Shown piece after piece: positions 8,031-8,622 of a stretch of 8,622 nt of DNA (position 1 is the stretch's first letter; each line of letters begins with the position of its first letter). A program made the position numbers and the translations under genes. Location: the NCBI GenBank assembly GCA_040394475.1, contig JBEBSD010000133.1:1-8622 (forward strand), read 5' to 3'. The notes below the pieces were generated by a model. That model saw nothing but the letters and a program-made list of their open reading frames with translations, was not told the DNA's origin and searched no databases. The DNA comes from JBEBSD01 sp040394475 (GTDB lineage Bacteria > Bacteroidota > Bacteroidia > Cytophagales > Spirosomataceae).

Positions 8031-8117
8031 TACAACCTTGCGAAGAGTCTAAGAGAACGCCCTTGGTTGCTGTTAAACTGTCGGCCCTACAGGCCTTTCC
8101 ACTAGATATCCGATGTT
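8031..8117 (+). repeat. Structured repeat, copy 3 (left half only)
   Basis: This segment matches 7062-7152 of copy 2 at roughly 85% by eye, including AAGAGTCTAAGAGAACGCCC and the first hairpin, here GGCCCTACAGGCC (8083-8095). Copies 1 and 2 read CTATAGG at this hairpin, while this copy reads CTACAGG. After it the sequence passes straight into the 53-bp array, whose first unit aligns with the second-hairpin region of copies 1 and 2. The third hairpin is missing in direct orientation. It lies immediately upstream of the transposase gene, separated only by an AT-rich 8012-8030. Confidence 0.83.
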
Positions 8118-8556
8118 CCGTTCTACCAAAATACCGCCCCTCCGGGGCTTTTGTCGGGATGGAATATCCTCCATACTACCAAAATGCCGCCCCTCCGGGG
8201 CTTTTGTCGGGATGGAGTATCCTCCGTTCTACCAAAATACCGCCCCTCCGGGGCTTTTGTCGGGATGGAATATCCTCCATACTACCAAAATGCCGCCCCT
8301 CCGGGGCTTTTGTCGGGATGGAGTATCCTCCGTTCTACCAAAATACCGCCCCTCCGGGGCTTTTGTGGGGATACAGTATCCTCCATACTACCAAAATGCC
8401 GCCCCTTTGGGGCTTTTGTCGGGATACAGTATCCTCTCATACCGACTAGGCGCCCCCGGCTCCACGAGCCTTCAACAGGTGGTAAAAGCCCCATTCGGGG
8501 CGTCATTTTGGTAGGAAATGGCAGCCAAACACCTGGCAAAAGGCCTGTAGGGCCGA
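8081..8556. repeat. Inverted pair enclosing the 53-bp array
   Basis: TCGGCCCTACAGGCCTTT at 8081-8098 is the exact reverse complement of 8539-8556. The two 18-base arms share the CTACAGG variant not seen in copies 1 and 2. They bracket the array and the body of the inverted copy, giving a 476-bp unit with inverted ends. This is the shape of a MITE or an oversized REPIN. No target-site duplication was evident at the outer edges. Confidence 0.75.
8118..8435 (+). repeat. 53-bp tandem array, six units, 106-bp higher-order period
   Basis: Six units begin at 8118, 8171, 8224, 8277, 8330 and 8383, exactly 53 bp each. Odd units start CCGTTCTACCAAAATACC and even units CCATACTACCAAAATGCC. Units 1 and 3 end GGAATATCCT and units 2 and 4 end GGAGTATCCT, so the array reads A-B-A-B-A'-B' with a 106-bp super-unit. 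The last two units share a changed tail (ATACAGTATCCT). Every unit holds a GCCCC-loop-GGGGC hairpin followed by TTTTG. The loop is TCC in units 1-5 and TTT in unit 6. The long ORFs across it in several frames are by-products. Because 53 is not divisible by three, each frame cycles through all frames of the unit. Confidence 0.95.
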
Positions 8557-8562
8557 TATTTC
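8436..8562 (-). repeat. Structured repeat, copy 4 (inverted, complete)
   Basis: Read on the minus strand, this segment has the same three hairpins in the same order as copies 1 and 2: GGCCCTACAGGCC (8542-8554), GCCCCGAATGGGGC (8488-8501) and GGCTCGTGGAGCC (8458-8470). The conserved CTACCAAAAT precedes the second hairpin. Sequence between the hairpins has diverged strongly, while all three stems are intact. Its orientation is opposite to copies 1-3 and it directly abuts the 53-bp array. Bases 8563-8622 to the window end show nothing I can name. Confidence 0.85.
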
Positions 8563-8622
8563 AATAACCAGCAAGTGCATTTCAGCAGGCTGTTTACAAC
8601 AAATTTCCGAACACCGTTTGGA

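Noticed and set aside
8118..8435. Possible CRISPR array
   Set aside because: The intervals between conserved cores are not unique spacers but recur in A/B alternation, the cores contain terminator-like hairpins, and no cas gene is nearby.
8063..8567. Three long overlapping plus-strand ORFs and one minus-strand ORF over the array, with repeats such as PPYYQNAAPPGLLSG
   Set aside because: The unit is 53 bp, so one stop-free frame makes all three frames stop-free. The peptides are translations of the same repeat in rotated phase, without a ribosome-binding site, signal or domain.
7421..8582. AAGTGCATTT at 8572-8581 as inverted partner of AAATGCACTT at 7421-7430, suggesting mobile-element ends
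   Set aside because: The exact match is only about 11 bases, an inverted match of that length is expected by chance several times in a window of this size, and flanking similarity is patchy.

Overview
The window reads as chromosomal DNA of a Bacteroidota bacterium. It carries a FecR-type anti-sigma factor, a SusC-type TonB-dependent receptor with an STN signalling domain, and a SusD-type lipoprotein, a combination known only from that phylum. Moderate-to-high GC by eye and the protein style suggest the Chitinophagia/Sphingobacteriia side rather than gut Bacteroides, but this is a weak inference.

Layout. Bases 1-329 hold no convincing gene. They contain a 92-bp tandem duplication (1-184), then a widely spaced inverted repeat (191-284) just upstream of fecR. 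Bases 330-6780 form one apparent plus-strand unit, fecR, susC, susD, with gaps of 67 and 6 bp, closed by a strong bidirectional hairpin terminator at 6798-6836. Bases 6837-8622 are a repeat-rich region with one gene, a minus-strand IS200/IS605-type Y1 transposase (7478-7942). Around it lie at least four related copies, complete or partial, of a structured repeat, plus a 53-bp x 6 tandem array (8118-8435).

How the genes work together. SusC is the outer-membrane channel and SusD its surface lipoprotein lid; together they capture and import an oligomeric nutrient, typically a glycan or peptide, using TonB energy. The STN domain on SusC and the membrane-spanning FecR indicate trans-envelope signalling. 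Substrate occupancy of SusC would be sensed by the periplasmic part of FecR, which controls an ECF sigma factor that drives the operon. The sigma gene, normally directly upstream of fecR, is not in the window, and repeats occupy the nearest 329 bp. No degradative enzyme is present, so the substrate cannot be inferred.

The most interesting part is the right end. The repeats share three conserved hairpin stems in fixed order (GGCC..GGCC; GCCCC..GGGGC; GGCTC..GAGCC). They appear in direct and inverted orientation on both sides of the transposase, and one hairpin has been amplified into a 53-bp array with 106-bp higher-order periodicity. This resembles REP/REPIN-RAYT (repeat plus domesticated Y1 transposase) systems. 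Whether this transposase acts on these repeats is inference.
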